Assembly (NCBI GenBank): GCA_014529385.2
Contig: CM043953.1
Location: 96,475,342 to 96,539,341 of the forward strand
Direction: 5' to 3'
DNA length: 64,000 nt
From: Adiantum capillus-veneris
Taxonomy: Eukaryota > Streptophyta > Polypodiopsida > Polypodiales > Pteridaceae
Shown here: positions 1 through 12,688 of the stretch, in pieces
Layout of the letters: each line of letters begins with the position of its first letter
How positions within the stretch are numbered: position 1 is the stretch's first letter
Translations under genes and position numbers: made by a program
Notes under the pieces: model-generated
Database searches by the model: none
What the model was told of the DNA's origin: nothing
The model's input: only the letters and a program-made list of their open reading frames with translations

Positions 1-2
1 AC

Positions 3-1517
3 TCGAAAAAATGGCAGTTGGCCATGCAGTCAGAGATGACAGCTCTGCATAAAAACCAGACATGGAAGTTGGTTAAATTACCACAGGGCAAAAAGGCTCT
101 ACCTTGTAAATGGGTTTACAGGTATAAGATCATCGCTCATGATAGTCAGCCAAAGTACAAAGCAAGGCTTGTTGCCAAGGGCTTTAAGCAAGAACAAGGC
201 ATTGACTTTGATGAAGTCTTCTCTCCAGTGGTCAAGATGACTACATTGAGATGCTTTCTTGCATTGGTTGCTATATTGGATTTGGTGTTGCACCAAATGG
301 ATGTCAAGACAGCGTTCTTGCATGGTGATTTAGATGTGGAAATTTACATGCAGCAGCCAGAAGGGTTTGTTGAGAAAGGCATGGAACATTTGGTATGCCA
401 GTTGTTAAAGAGTCTTTATGGCTTAAAACAATCACCGAGGGCATGGTACCATAAGTTCCACCAGTTTATGCTTTCTCAAGGCTACAAACGTAGTGAGTTC
501 GATCACTGTCTATATACAAAGAAGGCTAAGGATGGCAGTTGGCTGATCCTTATTTTGTATGTGGATGACATGTTGATTGCTGGCAAACACTTGGAAGAAA
601 TTTCAGCTTTGAAGTCAAAGATGGCAAAATCGTTTGACATGAAAGACATGGGTGAGGCAAGTCATATACTTGGTATGCGCATTGAGAGAGACAGATCAAA
701 GAAGTTGATTTGGTTATCTCAAACAGAGTATATTGACAAGGTTTTGCAACGTTTCAATATGGAGAAGGGAAAGGCATTGAGTGTTCCATTGCCACCATAT
801 GTGAAACTTAGCAAACAAGATTGTCCTGTGTCTGAGGAAGAAAAGGCTGAAATGGATAAGATTCCATATGCGTCTGCAGTGGGTAGTTTGATGTATGCAA
901 TGATTGCTACACGTCCGGATATTGCATTTGCAGTGGGAGTGGTTAGCAGATATATGTCAAATCCCGGCAAGAAACATTGGGAGGCAGTGAAAGGTATCAT
1001 GAGATACTTAAAACATACAAAGAGTATGCGCATATGCTATGGTAGTCAGGATTTGAGTGTCAGAGGATACACTGACTCAGATTATGCAGGAGACTTGGAT
1101 AAGAGGAGATCTACATCAGGCTATGTCTTTACATTGGCTGGAGGTGCCATATCATGGCGATCTCGATTACAAGATTGTGTTACGCAGTCTACTACAGAAG
1201 CTGAGTATGTTGCAGCAAATGAGGCATGCAAAGAAGCTATTTGGCTTGGTAGATTGGTTGCAGACTTGGGAATCAATGCAGATATGCCAGAGTTATATTG
1301 TGATAGTCAAAGTGCTATACAATTGGCAAAGAATCCAGTGTTCCATTCGAAGACTAAGCATATTGATGTGAAGTATCACTTCATTAGGGAAGTACTTGAA
1401 GACAAGCAGATACAACTGCTGAAGATCCACACCAAGGACAATCCTGCTGATCTACTCACAAAGGGACTTCCAGGAGAGGGCTTTGTGCATTGTCGTGAGT
1501 TATTGGGCATTGGATAG
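3..1517 (+). CDS. Ty1/copia pol C-terminus (RT and RNase H), partial at window edge
   Basis: C-terminal part of a copia polyprotein that would copy element RNA into DNA in virus-like particles. The frame is already open at the window edge, so no true start is present; protease and integrase lie outside. The RT starts with the usual W..AM..E...L..N.TW block, carries VKTAFLHGDL near residue 100 and the catalytic YVDD at about base 556. RNase H follows with TDSDYAGDLDKR (about 1070), the TQSTTEAEYVA block (about 1190) and DSQSA (about 1300). It ends at a normal stop, 84 bases before the LTR. The RNase H wording resembles Tnt1/Tork-type copia, which is recognition from memory. No stop or frameshift is seen across roughly 500 codons, so this copy may be young. 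Confidence 0.93.
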   Translation, partial: SKKWQLAMQSEMTALHKNQTWKLVKLPQGKKALPCKWVYRYKIIAHDSQPKYKARLVAKGFKQEQGIDFDEVFSPVVKMTTLRCFLALVAILDLVLHQMDVKTAFLHGDLDVEIYMQQPEGFVEKGMEHLVCQLLKSLYGLKQSPRAWYHKFHQFMLSQGYKRSEFDHCLYTKKAKDGSWLILILYVDDMLIAGKHLEEISALKSKMAKSFDMKDMGEASHILGMRIERDRSKKLIWLSQTEYIDKVLQRFNMEKGKALSVPLPPYVKLSKQDCPVSEEEKAEMDKIPYASAVGSLMYAMIATRPDIAFAVGVVSRYMSNPGKKHWEAVKGIMRYLKHTKSMRICYGSQDLSVRGYTDSDYAGDLDKRRSTSGYVFTLAGGAISWRSRLQDCVTQSTTEAEYVAANEACKEAIWLGRLVADLGINADMPELYCDSQSAIQLAKNPVFHSKTKHIDVKYHFIREVLEDKQIQLLKIHTKDNPADLLTKGLPGEGFVHCRELLGIG

Positions 1518-1601
1518 ATGGCAGCCATGTAAATCTTTGTACATTTATGTTCATAGATTTACAGTTACTTAAAGTGCCACATTGGACTTTAAGTGGGAGG
1601 T

Positions 1602-1830
1602 TGTTGGGATTAAAGCCCAAGTGGCCTCTTATGCGGATATGGCCGGCCGCCCGCCTAACTCACTTACCTCTAACTCTTTGTATATACTAACATATTCTTT
1701 GTGAATACTAAGGATTTGGGAGATAACCCTTCTAACATCTCTCTGCGTACTATACTGTGTAAGCTCACTGTGTGTGTGTGAGAGAGAGAGTCGACCCACG
1801 CTCCGCTCCGCGACTTCACTTTGGAGGGTG
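1602..1830 (+). repeat. Start of 3' LTR of copia C0 (right end uncertain)
   Basis: The purine-rich tract AAGTGGGAGG at 1591-1600 is followed by TGTTGGGATTAAAG, the expected polypurine tract and TG-starting LTR border, 84 bases after the pol stop. The partner 5' LTR is outside the window, so the right border cannot be fixed. I see no clear CA end with a target duplication; 1830 is only where LTR-like composition gives way to an AT-rich spacer. Confidence 0.6.
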
Positions 1831-2033
1831 GAAAATGATGTCTTGAAATTTTTTGGAATTTTATAGTGCACGTTTTTGACTTTTGGAGGTCAAAAATACT
1901 TTTTGACCATGAAATAGGTTAGGGGACCTTTTAAGGATGGAAAACTTGAAATTTGAAATTTTTTGAAATTTTGAAATTTTTAGTGTATTTTTAAATCCGG
2001 GCCAAAAAGTGGGGAAAAAAAGGTCAAAGTGGT

Positions 2034-2064
<31 letters not shown>

Positions 2065-2254
2065 CTTTCCCCTAGCCACCTCCCTTACCTTCTCACTAGG
2101 TAAGAGGCCATTAAGAGGTGTAAGGCTACCTTGTCCCCCTACTTTTTTGAGGGTATAGAGTGTGTCCACCACCCTCTTCCTATTGGCTGGCCTCTAATTA
2201 ACCTTAATCCCAAAGGGCCCCTAGAGGGTTCATATTTTTCCTAATCTGAGTCTT
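1831..2254. other. Non-coding spacer with a 28-base C homopolymer
   Basis: No coding feature is seen. Bases 1835-1985 are AT-rich with repeated GAAATTTT words. A run of 28 consecutive C lies at 2034-2061. The right part leads directly into the decayed copia C1. Confidence 0.6.
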
Positions 2255-5075
2255 GATGCAAAATGGGTTTTTAGTGAAGAGTGTACCTATAATCTTGTTG
2301 TCCATGATGCATGCATGTCAATTTTTTGCAGATTCACATGTGTGGTATTTTGACAGTGGTGCTACAAAGCACATTACCTCACATTGTGATTTGTTCATCT
2401 GTCTTGAGTGTGTCCTCAAGGGAATTTAGTTACTTATGCCGACAATGCCTCTTATCCAATTTAGGGGGTTGGAAAGATTGTGCTTATTGTTGCAAATGGT
2501 AGTTCTTTTACACTTGTTGATGCACTTTATGTACCTGGGATCAAGAAGAAATTTCTGTCTGTATCTGCACTTGCTAGATTTAGTATTGTAGTCAAATTTG
2601 TGGATGACATATGTATTGTACATGATCTCAATTTCGGTGATGAAATTGTTGCATCTGGCATTTTATGATGTGGGATGTATAAGCTCACTTTGTATGACAA
2701 GTGTGGGAAAAAAAATTTCAAATGCAGTTGTGGATTCAAAGGCTATTTCACATGCAAAAACTTTGGCATGCACATTTCGGTCATCTGGATTTTGCCAGTT
2801 TGCTACGTTTGCAAAAATTTGATATGGTTGCTTCTTTGCTGCCTCTTGAAGCACCTCTCAAACATGTTTGTGAAGGTTGTATTTTGGGTAAGATGCAGCG
2901 TTTGAAGTTTCCAATGGATGGTTCAATTAGGACCATATGCAGGTTGCAGCTCATAGTGATGTTTGTGGGCCCATGCAAACTCCGTCCTTGGGCAATTACC
3001 TTTACTTCGTGACTTTCATTGATGATTACTCCAGGCATGTGTGGGTGTATCCGCTTAAAGAAAAGTCAAAAGTTTTTTTGTGCTTGAAACAATTTTTGGC
3101 GATGGATGAAAATGTCTCGAAATGTACTATGGGCGCCCTTCGTTCTGATCGAGGGGGGGAGTATATGTCTCATGAATTTAATGCATTTGTAGCTAGGCGT
3201 GGGATAAAACACCAATGTACAGTGCCTTATACACCTCAGTAAAACAATGTTGCTGAGAGAAAAAATAGGTCACTTACGAAAATGACACAATGTATGGTCA
3301 AAAGTCAAGCTTTGCTACATTTGTTTTGGCTTGAGGCCATCATGTGTGCCACTTATGTACTTAACAAGTGTCCTACAAAATATTTGTAGTCTACTACTCC
3401 ATATGGAGCATGGCATGATAGAAAGCCTTCTGTTGAGAACATGCATGTTTTTTATTGTTTGGCATATGCTTTAGTTCCACAAACACAACACAAAAAATGG
3501 GATGATAAGGCTATCAAATGTATTTTTGTTGGTTATAGTGCTGAAAGAAAAGGTTACATGTTGTATCATCCACAAATAAAGCGTATTCTGGTTTTATGGG
3601 ATGTTGTGTTTGTGGAATATTTTGTTCAGTCCTTGTTGTCATGTATTAGAGACAGTAATTTAAGCTCACATGAAATTTATGACACTTTGTTGCCTCTTTT
3701 CAGTGGTGGAAGTACGAATGTAAATTCCAATGAGGCAAATGTATAGCCTATGGGGTTTTTTGAAAATGTTACAGATCAGCCTTTTACTGATGCAGATGTA
3801 CACGATGTACTTGATGAGGAAAGGGATGAGAATGAGCAGAGGCTAGAGGTATGTCTAAATGGCTAGTGCATACTTTGCGTGACAGTAAATTGGATGCACC
3901 TTTGTCTAGTCACATTCGTTCAAGCTCTCACCATGCATCTTATGCATCAGATTGTTATGCTTTGGTTGTGTCTAGCTTACATGATGTTGAAGAACCTCTG
4001 TCTTTTGATGAAGCACAAAATTCAAAACATTGGATGGCTGCCATGCAATCTGAATATGATGCACTTATAAAAAATGACACATGGACTTTATGTGATTTGC
4101 CTCCTGGCAAAAAGGCCATTGGTACGAAGTGGATCTACAAGTTGAAACGCAAGCCGGATGGTGAGATTGATTGCTATAAGGCTTGACTTGTTGCAAAGGA
4201 TTATGCACAACAAAAATGCATAGATTATGAAGATACTTTTTCTCCCACTTGTCGTATGACTACGGTGCCTTTTCTATGTGCATCAGGTTGGGATATACAC
4301 CAATCAGACATTGTTACTTCTTTCTTGAATGGTACCATATTTGAGGAAGTTTAGGAAACGCAACCTCGTGGTTTTTTCAAGAAAGTACAAGAGGATAAGG
4401 TGTGCAAATGTAACAAAGCTTTGTATGGGTTGAAGCAATCTCCTCGTGCTTGGTATGAGAAGGCTGACACTCATTTGGTCAAACGAGGCTTTCGTAACAG
4501 TCCAATAGAAAGCAAATAATATGTAAAGTGTGTGGGTGATATACTTCTCATTGTGGTTCTTTATGTAGATGATTTGCTAATCACTGGACCAAATGAGAGA
4601 AATATTGCTTAATTTAAGGCTGCTTTGAATGCTACTTTCAAGATGAAAGATTTGGGGTTGTTGCATCATTGCTTGGGTAACCTGTGTCAGAAAAGTTACA
4701 TAGAGACATTGCTATGTAAGTTTGGACTTGAGGATTGAAAACCTATAGCCACTCCCATGGAAACAGGTTTGAAATTGAGTCTTCATGATGCTGGTGATCC
4801 TATAGATGTCACTTTTTACCAAACTACTATTAGATGTCTCATTTATGTATGCAACACGAGGTCGGATATTCAGTTTGCAGTCTCATAGGTCATAAAACTT
4901 ATGCATAGCCCAGGGTCTAAGCATTGGTAGGCAATCAAGAGGATTCTTGGCTACTAGATTGGCACTATACATCTTGGCTTGTTTTATCCCAAGGGGGGGT
5001 CATTGCCGCCAGACTTACATGCTTTTTCGCACTCAAATTCGACTGGTTGTTTTGACACGCTGTCAGGAGTTTTTT
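2255..5075 (+). pseudogene. Decayed Ty1/copia pol (C1): protease, integrase, RT, start of RNase H
   Basis: Pieces of a copia polyprotein occur in order but broken by many stops and shifts. The protease block WYFDSGATKHITSH is at about 2340. The GAG-pre-integrase zinc region with H..H and C..C follows at about 2760-2890. The integrase core (HSDVCGPM, FIDDYSRH, SDRGGEY) spans about 2940-3240 and ends in a stop where the related C2 copy has CAG. RT runs from about 3990 to 4660 with LYVDDLL near 4560 and in-frame stops. Homology ends around 5075 inside RNase H, after the SxSxxTGCF block. It is the same family as C2 on the other strand. No LTR is visible at either end, so this is a truncated internal fragment. 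Confidence 0.88.
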
Positions 5076-6348
5076 GGAGCAAGGGATTGCGCATATGTTC
5101 ATACCCATGCATGGTGCATTAAATAAAGAATTGCCCAATTTTCATAGCCGGGTGGTTACGTGGGGCCCACATGTGTACAAGTAGGACAGCATGTACATAG
5201 TGCATCGATTTTCACTATTACCAGTACCACTGTGTTATTCTATAATAATGAGGAGTTTATAGAGTGTAAACATTCTCGAGGAAGCTATCCGCGGGCCGAC
5301 GACATGAGGTCAACAGGTGCGTCAGATGGCATCTAGTGGCGTCAGGAGGGCGAACGAGGTCAATATTTGCACGCAGATGAGGACGGACACAACGTGGGTG
5401 TTTTCTTGTGAGAGTTATGCAGAAATTTCATCATTAGGACCACTTTTTGGGGCCACTTCACGTGGTGGTGAGATGCATTATTGGAAAAAAGCTGACTGCC
5501 AGGTGTGCGAATGATGCAAAAAGGTGACAACTATGCACTGCGAGGTCAGTTTTTGGCCTGTTCGGGGTCCGTTTGAGGTCATCTAAAATGCCAAGGGTGA
5601 CCAACTAAAAAATCTAAGTGTGGGAACTGAAAAAAGAGAGAGAAGACCAGAAAAAACATGGAGAAGAGAGGAGGAACAGCCGCAGGTGTGTTTTTGCTCA
5701 TTTTGGAGCCTGTTTTGGCCGTAAACTGCTCATCCGAGGTCGGATTTGAGCACTTTGACATTGTAGACTGGGGTTTTGGGCCGTTCCAGAAGCGATGGCT
5801 CTGTCCATTTTTCCAAATTCCTCACTCTTTTCCTGCTATTTTTCTGTGTAAGTTTCTCCTATGAGCGAAGTTTCTGCTCTAGTTTGTGATTGTATCTGGC
5901 TTATTTTACCCATATTGTGTGAGCTATTTTCCCCATTGGTGTAGGCCCAAGCTCAATTGTATCTAAACATCAGAAATTCTCCTCTTTTGAACTGAGTTTT
6001 TTGGGTGTGTGTGTGTGTGTGTGCGTGTCTGTGTGGAGTGGGCAAGTGGATAGTCTCTCTCCTCTCACTCCAGAAGTGTGTTCCCTGTCTCGGCCAGGTG
6101 TGTTGTCTAAGCCGAGTGGTGCCCCATAGTGTGTGTGTGTGTATCTTCCCAAGAGTGTGTGTCGGGTCGTTATAGAGGCGTTGTGTGTGTTTTCATCCCG
6201 CTCACAATGCTATCGTGTCGTGGCACGTACATAATATGAAATAAAAACTCACCTCGGTTTTGATACTTCTCAATGCATGGGTTAAAAACAATAATGTACA
6301 TATTGTGATATATGCTACATATTGGGAGATAACGAAGATGATACTATA
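5076..6348. other. Intergenic, no gene seen; GT microsatellite
   Basis: Only short chance reading frames occur. There is a GT repeat at 6005-6023 and further GT-rich stretches to about 6195. Nothing matches the other repeats in the window until gypsy family A sequence starts at about 6349. Confidence 0.5.
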
Positions 6349-7817
6349 CCTCTCTCCGATTAGGGAAGAAGAAGAGGATCCATATGAAGGGCTCAAAAAT
6401 CTACTACTTGACGACGCATCTCCTTCTCAAAGGAGAACTCAAGTTTCAATGGTAGAGCCCCCACCTAAAGAACGAGAAATAAGTGGGTCTCCTGCCACCT
6501 TGGCGGAGATGGCTCCACAAAGATGGCAGGCAAAACTCTCTCCATCATCCCCTAAACGGAGAAGACCGTCGCAAAATTCTCCACACCATAATTCAAAGAG
6601 GGATGAGAGAAAACAAGAGAAGAAAAAGGCAAGAAATAGGTCACCCTCTTCTCCATCTTCTTCATCCTCTTCCTCTTATGAAGAAAGTGATGGTGCAAAC
6701 AAGGAGGGTGAAAGATAAGAAAAAGGCAAGAAATAGGTCACCCTCTTCTACATCCTCCTCAAATTCTTTCTCCTTTAAAGAAATTCATGGTGCAAATTTC
6801 GAACCACCAAAAATAAGAGGCCATAGGAAATCCTATGCCGCATGGAAGAGGTCGTCGAAGCTCAAAAAGTTGAAAGAGGGAGGAAAGAACATCTCTTTTC
6901 TTACCTACTACGATGGAAAATTTGGTGCTACGGACAAAGTCTTGGCCTTCATCCAACAATTCAATGCGGAATTTGGAGATGAGGGCTTCACAGAGTCCTC
7001 TAAGCTACGCCAATACATTTTCAAAAGTTTGCCAGGCAATGGTGGTCTAGTCTACAAGCAAACGGTGAAGCTCCACAAACATGCAAAGCTTTAAGAGCTT
7101 CCATCATGAAGCAGTTTTTGACTACTGATGCCAAAGACAAAGTACTCACCGCATGGCAAATCTTGAAGCTCTTTCCCTACCAATCTATTCACAAATATGT
7201 AGACAAGTTTTGGGACATACATTTCAAAGCCACTATCTTCAAAAAGATGGATTTTGGAGAGAAAATTAAAAACAAAAATTTTGTGCGGGTCTAACTAAAG
7301 ATATGGCGGAGTATGTCAACTCCCAAAGTCCACGCACCATATCTGCGGTCATACACCATACCATGGTGGCTTCATAAATCAATTTCCAACAAGGGGCTAA
7401 GAGAAATCTTAAGCCCACGTAGAACAAAGAACGTAATAATGATCCTAAGGGGAAGGACACTGTCCAAAAGTCTACTAAAGGCAACACTAACAACAACAAA
7501 TCTAAGGAGAAGGGAGTTTATATAAAGGCAAAAATAAACTCTCTCCTGAAGAGCTTGAGCGTTATCATCGTAAAGATAACTGTTGTTTCAAGTGCGGGGA
7601 GCGAAATGAGCCTCCTAGAGCTACCTTGGTCTCAAAATGAACCTAATCCTTTAGCAAAAGAAAATATAAACAATCACAAGGAATTAGAGTTATCCAATTT
7701 TCTCAAGGGATTTCAAGATGTTTTTATTGACGACATCCCTTGTGAACTATCTCCTAAACGAGGCAATGATGACCATGCAATTGAACTTCTTCTAGGAAGT
7801 TCACCACCTAACAAGGA
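6349..7817 (+). pseudogene. Gypsy family A gag fragment with protease deleted
   Basis: This matches the G1 gag from its LSPIREEEE.PYEGLKN segment through the RS-like tracts (KKARNRSPSSPSS, present twice), the gag core (DGKFGATDKVLAFIQQF, about 6910) and the start of the zinc knuckle (CCFKCGE, about 7585-7605). The sequence then jumps from the post-knuckle segment directly to the linker before RT (NEPNPLAKEN, about 7636) and ends near 7817 at SPPNK. The whole protease is missing. Compared with G1, the join lies at CTTGGT/TCTCAAAATG. Frameshifts occur at about 6716 and 7090. There is no LTR on either side, so this is an orphan internal fragment. Confidence 0.85.
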
Positions 7818-7833
7818 TTTCAAATTCACATGA

Positions 7834-9670
<1,837 letters not shown>

Positions 9671-9736
9671 TTTCATATTCACCTAATCACAACTTTTTTG
9701 TGTGCTCACAATGTTAATTAACTAAATTCTCAATTC

Positions 9737-10124
9737 ATCAATCTTCACATTCACAAAAAATGACAATGTGGTTTGAAGGTAATCTGGTAGGTTGGTTGGA
9801 TTTGCCCACCGGTACAGCGCCCAGGCCTGTCGAAATAATTGCGCCACACGTCGAGGGCACAACTTGGCAGGCCCGATGCATAGCCAGATGGGCCTTAAGG
9901 GCACTATATAAGAGGGCCCTAGGGTCACCCATCAATCTTCACATTCACAAAAAATGACAATGTGGTTTGAAGGGAATCTGGTAGGTTGGTTGGATCTGCC
10001 CACCGGTATAGCGCCTAGGCCTATCGAAATAATTGCGCCACACGTCGGGGGCACAACTTGGCAGGCCCGATGCATAGCTAGATGGGCCTTAAGGGCACTA
10101 TATAAGAGGGACCCTAGGTCCCCC
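9737..10124 (+). repeat. Tandem duplication of a 194-bp promoter-like module
   Basis: Two nearly identical 194-bp units occupy 9737-9930 and 9931-10124. Each starts ATCAATCTTCACATTC and ends shortly after CACTATATAAGAGGG, a strong TATA-box-like sequence. The upstream half of the unit is also present, more diverged, at about 7870-7935. After the second copy comes a sequence with several AAGC words (10125-10210) that could be a transcribed leader. No open frame of interest follows. This could be a duplicated promoter from an unidentified LTR or other mobile element. Confidence 0.75.
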
Positions 10125-10328
10125 ATTCTCTTCAAAAACGTCCAGGCTTCCCAGCCTTGAGAACTTCCTAGTTGTCCTAAGCTCTACCAAGCTTTCGCAA
10201 GCCTTCATAAGCCTGACAGACGGTATAATCCTTCACTTAATTTCATGTCTTTTGTTGTGTAATAAATTTGGTTTACTGTTTTATAAACATTTTTTCTAAT
10301 TTTCGAAGTGTGCTGATCTAGCCTTTCA
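10125..10328. other. Non-coding, between TATA module and older LTR
   Basis: No coding frame seen. The sequence is rich in AAGC/CAAGC words at first and AT-rich later, ending exactly at the start of the older family A LTR at 10329. Confidence 0.4.
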
Positions 10329-10677
10329 TGTCATAATAATCAATATCTAATTCTCCTAAATGATTTTCTCATGTTAAACTAATCATTTAATATGGGAAAG
10401 TGCCAGGGGAGAAAAAGCTAGAATATTGGTTAAGCTAGCAGACCGGCCACAGTAGGGATCCAAAGGAGGGAAAATAGGGATCCAAAGGGGGAGCCATCTG
10501 CAAAAGAGCCATGTGCAACAATGGGCTAAAAAGACCCTAAGGTTCAGCCCATTAAGACTTCCAAAATGCTAAGGTTCCAAAATTCAAAGGTTGTGTCCAA
10601 AGGTCAACCTTAAGGGAATTGGATGCTTTGTGTGTGTACAAAAAAGTCTTTACAAATCCCTACATAGGAGGGATTTG
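10329..10677 (+). repeat. Older gypsy family A LTR, left part (split by G1)
   Basis: It begins TGTCATAATAATC like the G1 and G4 LTRs and follows them for about 345 bases. It is interrupted by G1 at the target ATTTG (10673-10677), and the remainder resumes at 19592. Compared with the G4 LTR, about 100 bases around the junction, including a CA repeat and GC-rich stretch, are missing, so this LTR already carried a deletion before G1 landed. No gag or pol of its own is attached, so it is a solo or truncated LTR. Confidence 0.85.
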
Positions 10678-11150
10678 TGTCATAATAATCAATATCTAAT
10701 TCTCCTAAATGATTTTCTCATATTAAACTGATCATTTAATGTGGGGAAGTGCCAAGGGAGAAAAAGCTAGAATATTGGTTAAGTTAGCAGACCGGCCACA
10801 GTAGGGATCCAAAGGAGGGAAAATAGGGATCCAAAGGGGGGGCCATCTGCAAAAGAGCCATGTGAAACAACGGGCTAAAAAGACCCTAAGGTTCAGCCCA
10901 TTAAGACTTCCAAAATGCTAAGGTTCCAAAATTCAAAGGTTGTGTCCAAAGGTTAACCTTAGGGAAAATTGGATGCTTAGTGTGTACCCAAAAAGTCTTT
11001 CTGCATCCCTACATGGGAGGGGGCGAGCCCCAAAGCTAGGGGATGAGAGAGAAAACCACACACACACACACAGGCTCCCTTTACACAAAGGGAATGAGGG
11101 ACACATGTCAGCTTCTTAGGCCAGATGCCCACAAGGTGTGCCCAATTCCT

Positions 11151-11475
11151 ATTGGAAGACCCTTGAAGTGGACCAATGAGAATTAAGCTAGAGTAAATCT
11201 AGTTTAATTAATTTAAAAACATTTAATAAAAGAAACCAATAAGAATTAAGTGTCCTAGAAGACTATTGGGCAGTCTCCCAAGGGGTCCAATGAGCATTCA
11301 GAAGCCCCATGGCTTGCCTGATTCCTATTGGCCAGGAGGCAAAGGGGTCCAATGAGAGTTTAGTTTAATTATTTAATTATCTAAAGCTCTCACAAAAGGG
11401 GAAAGGGGGACACATGTCAGAAGGCTATCACTTATGCTGCTTAATTCCTATTGGCTTGACCTGGGGAGGTCCAAT
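11151..11475. promoter_or_regulatory. Cluster of nine CCAAT/ATTGG boxes in the LTR
   Basis: CCAAT occurs at 11173, 11236, 11287, 11349 and 11471, and the reverse ATTGG at 11151, 11265, 11327 and 11450, mostly inside repeated phrases such as TTCCTATTGG and GGTCCAATGAG. CCAAT is the core bound by NF-Y factors. The same phrases occur in family B LTRs (28060-28235). Binding is inference. Confidence 0.55.
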
Positions 11476-12046
11476 GAGGAAAAAGCCAGCCTAACTTAGC
11501 AGCTAGGGCTCGCCCAAGAGAGAGAGGGGGGCTGATTTTTGCTGGGCATTCACTCACACACTCTCACACTTGACCATGTGTGAAGGGAAAACACTCTATC
11601 TCCTCCCAAGCTTTAATGGAGAGCTCATCACCTACTCCAAGCTTGTGAGATAGAAGCCTACATCAACACCCTCTTGGCATGTGGATGCAAATCCAACCAA
11701 GAGCCAAGCTTCAATGCATGCTCATCTTCTCTACCAAGCTAATTACTAAGCTAAGCTATGCTAATATGAGTGATTATGTGAGGAGATGTACTTCTTTCTC
11801 GTAAGATACTTCTTTTTCCTCTCAATCTACTCTCATACCCTGCTAGCTCTCACCATCTTCGAAGGTGTGTGAGGTCTTGGGTCTGAGAACGGGGATAATT
11901 CAAGTTGTGTTTGATTAAGTGTTTTTGCTTGGTGTATGAAGCTTCCATCTTCATTGCACTAGCTAGTCTTGAAGGAACACAAAGAATTGTATTGTACAAT
12001 GTCTCTCTTGATGGGAGAAACCATAATACAAAGCCTTTTGGAGGGG

Positions 12047-12072
12047 GGACCGGCTCCATGCAAATCCGGTCC
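12047..12072 (+). promoter_or_regulatory. Conserved LTR hairpin GGACCGG/CCGGTCC
   Basis: Seven-base perfect inverted arms with a 12-base loop, about 200 bases from the LTR end. It is present in both LTR families. In the G4 5' LTR (52036-52061) both arms carry a C-to-T change, yet each changed pair could still form G-U in RNA. It may act in the R/U5 part of the transcript, but the function is unknown. Confidence 0.5.
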
Positions 12073-12272
12073 TCAACTGTTGTCAATAGCTTAATTGCTC
12101 TCTCTCTTTTGAAAGTATTGTCGATGCTATCTAACTAGGTGTTATGCTTTTTGTTGCTCTCTCCACCCAAGCACTCTTGTAATTCTCATTAGGAATCTAT
12201 TCTAATGAAATGCCCACTATGTTCATGCTAATTTCCGCTCCAAATAAGATTTTAGGCCATTCAATGTTACAT

Positions 12273-12284
12273 TGGTATCAGAGC
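12273..12284 (+). promoter_or_regulatory. G1 primer binding site (initiator tRNA-Met)
   Basis: TGGTATCAGAGC one base after the LTR end is the standard plant retrotransposon primer site complementary to the 3' end of initiator tRNA-Met. Confidence 0.95.
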
Positions 12285-12688
12285 TCAAGGTTTCTCTTTT
12301 CTTGCTCAAGAAGGGAGGTCCTCAAGCTAGCTACAAATGGTTGGTATTATTAATTGCCTGTGAGTAAGTAGAATAGGGATTTTTCAGCCTTGCAGTGCGC
12401 CTGCCTTTGTGCAGTTAACGGGGCATCACCGTCGAGAGCTATGGTCTTAATAGTGGAGTCCTACGGGGCTTGCCTACGGCTTAACCACTATTGAGCTATT
12501 AGAAGCTTGACAGGAGCCGGTGCTGTTTTGGTGTCGAAAGACCCTCTCTTCTATTCCTTGCAATTAATGGTATTCGAGCCGCGGGTACAGTAGCTTGAGT
12601 GCTTTTTCTAAAGGGGTAAAGAGGAGTAGCAACTAGGGCTTGAAGTGCCAAAGTACACCTAAAAAGTTTACACCTAAAAGTTGTTAGA

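Larger units (their letters stand above)
10678..12271 (+). repeat. G1 5' LTR
   Basis: 1594 bp, TG...CA ends. It contains a cluster of CCAAT/ATTGG boxes (11151-11475), a CA repeat at about 11056-11073, and a 7-bp-stem hairpin at 12047-12072 shared with family B LTRs. Transcription would start within it and the second LTR would provide the 3' end. Confidence 0.97.

Noticed and set aside
11850-12138. Paired frames of about 77 codons on both strands, identical at 19170-19458
   Set aside because: They lie inside the G1 LTRs and recur only because the LTRs are duplicated; no coding signal beyond that.
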